Assembly (NCBI GenBank): GCA_905221605.1
Contig: CAJNDS010002547.1
Span: 232,458 to 296,457, forward strand
Source: Symbiodinium natans
Taxonomy: Eukaryota > Sar > Dinophyceae > Suessiales > Symbiodiniaceae
Direction of reading: 5' to 3'
Length of the DNA: 64,000 nucleotides
The notes under the pieces are model-generated. The model searched no databases and was not told the DNA's origin. It saw nothing but the letters and a program-made list of their open reading frames with translations. The position numbers and the translations under genes were made by a program. Shown here in pieces: positions 63,825 through 64,000 of this stretch. How positions within the stretch are numbered: the first letter of the stretch is position 1; each line of letters begins with the position of its first letter.

Positions 63825-64000
63825 GAGGCTAGTGAGCCATAGTTGGCCACTCTGGACCGACAGTGTGCCCGGCTGGGCCACTTGTACATAAACCACATAC
63901 CGTCCTGTGTAACGCACTTCCATGTATTGTACATACCAAGTGAAGAGGATCACACTACTGGCCGCGACACTGTGCCGATATTGTTTGTTCACTGCCGCCG
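63825..64000. other. Downstream flank to window end
   Basis: Non-coding sequence after the oxygenase stop. TGTACATA occurs at about 63882 and 63928. No 3' tail of the element is reached. Confidence 0.4.

Larger units (their letters stand above)
53381..64000 (+). mobile_element. LINE C: multi-enzyme non-LTR retroelement (Tpt1, endonuclease/RT, USP, 2OG oxygenase)
   Basis: All large frames from 54268 to 63824 read on the plus strand, in the order expected of a LINE: 5' region, ORF1, ORF2 with endonuclease then RT then zinc fingers, and then extra ORFs. Codon use is GC-rich throughout and similar between ORFs. Frame changes occur at about 54340, about 58540 and about 61800. The 3' end is beyond the window, so it is not proven that the oxygenase ORF belongs to the same unit. 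The relic at 43.3-44.6 kb supports the USP as an integral part. Confidence 0.6.

Overview
The window looks like nuclear DNA of a dinoflagellate. The evidence is indirect but consistent. Cellular genes are sparse and split by short introns, at least two of which fit GC-AG borders followed by G. Degenerate TTTAGGG-type telomere-like repeats lie inside the contig. About a quarter of the DNA is microsatellite or tandem repeat. Most long open frames belong to non-LTR (LINE) and Ty1/copia retroelements of the lysine- and glycine-rich kind common in that group. No bacterial operon, rRNA gene, CRISPR array or convincing tRNA gene was seen.

Layout. 1-9 kb is gene territory on the minus strand: an ankyrin-repeat gene, an apparently intronless gene for a ubiquitin-like/WD40 protein, and a split gene for a SpoU/TrmH-type RNA methyltransferase. 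9-17.4 kb is a block of tandem repeats: 0.9-kb GA-rich units, a 60-bp array, a 39-bp palindrome array and a 2.3-kb AATTAATT array containing an internal inversion. 17.5-21.6 kb again holds minus-strand exons, including an aspartyl/asparaginyl beta-hydroxylase domain with three phase-compatible introns. 22.6-38.3 kb is best read as a nested pair. A decayed LINE (A) encodes a zinc/coiled-coil ORF1, an endonuclease-RT-RNase H ORF2 and an unidentified, possibly kinase-like ORF3, and ends in a (GGTAGT)n tract. It is interrupted in ORF1 by a visibly AT-richer LINE (B) encoding endonuclease, RT and C2H2 fingers. 38.4-53.4 kb mixes AGT microsatellites, repeat copies, a minus-strand LINE relic with a deubiquitinase domain, an internally deleted copia element and telomere-like DNA.

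The most interesting part is 54.3-63.8 kb (LINE C). In one orientation it carries an ORF1 with an intact-looking Tpt1/KptA RNA 2'-phosphotransferase domain, an ORF2 with endonuclease, reverse transcriptase and zinc fingers, a USP-type deubiquitinase with complete Cys, QQxD, His and Asp boxes in the next frame, and a 2-oxoglutarate/Fe(II) oxygenase ORF. The minus-strand relic at 43.3-44.6 kb joins the same zinc-finger module to a USP Cys box in one frame. That suggests the deubiquitinase is a regular part of this family and not a chance neighbour.

Limits: all family calls come from reading motifs by eye. Element ends, introns and frameshifts are inferred. Several regions yielded no recognisable gene, and this is stated for each.
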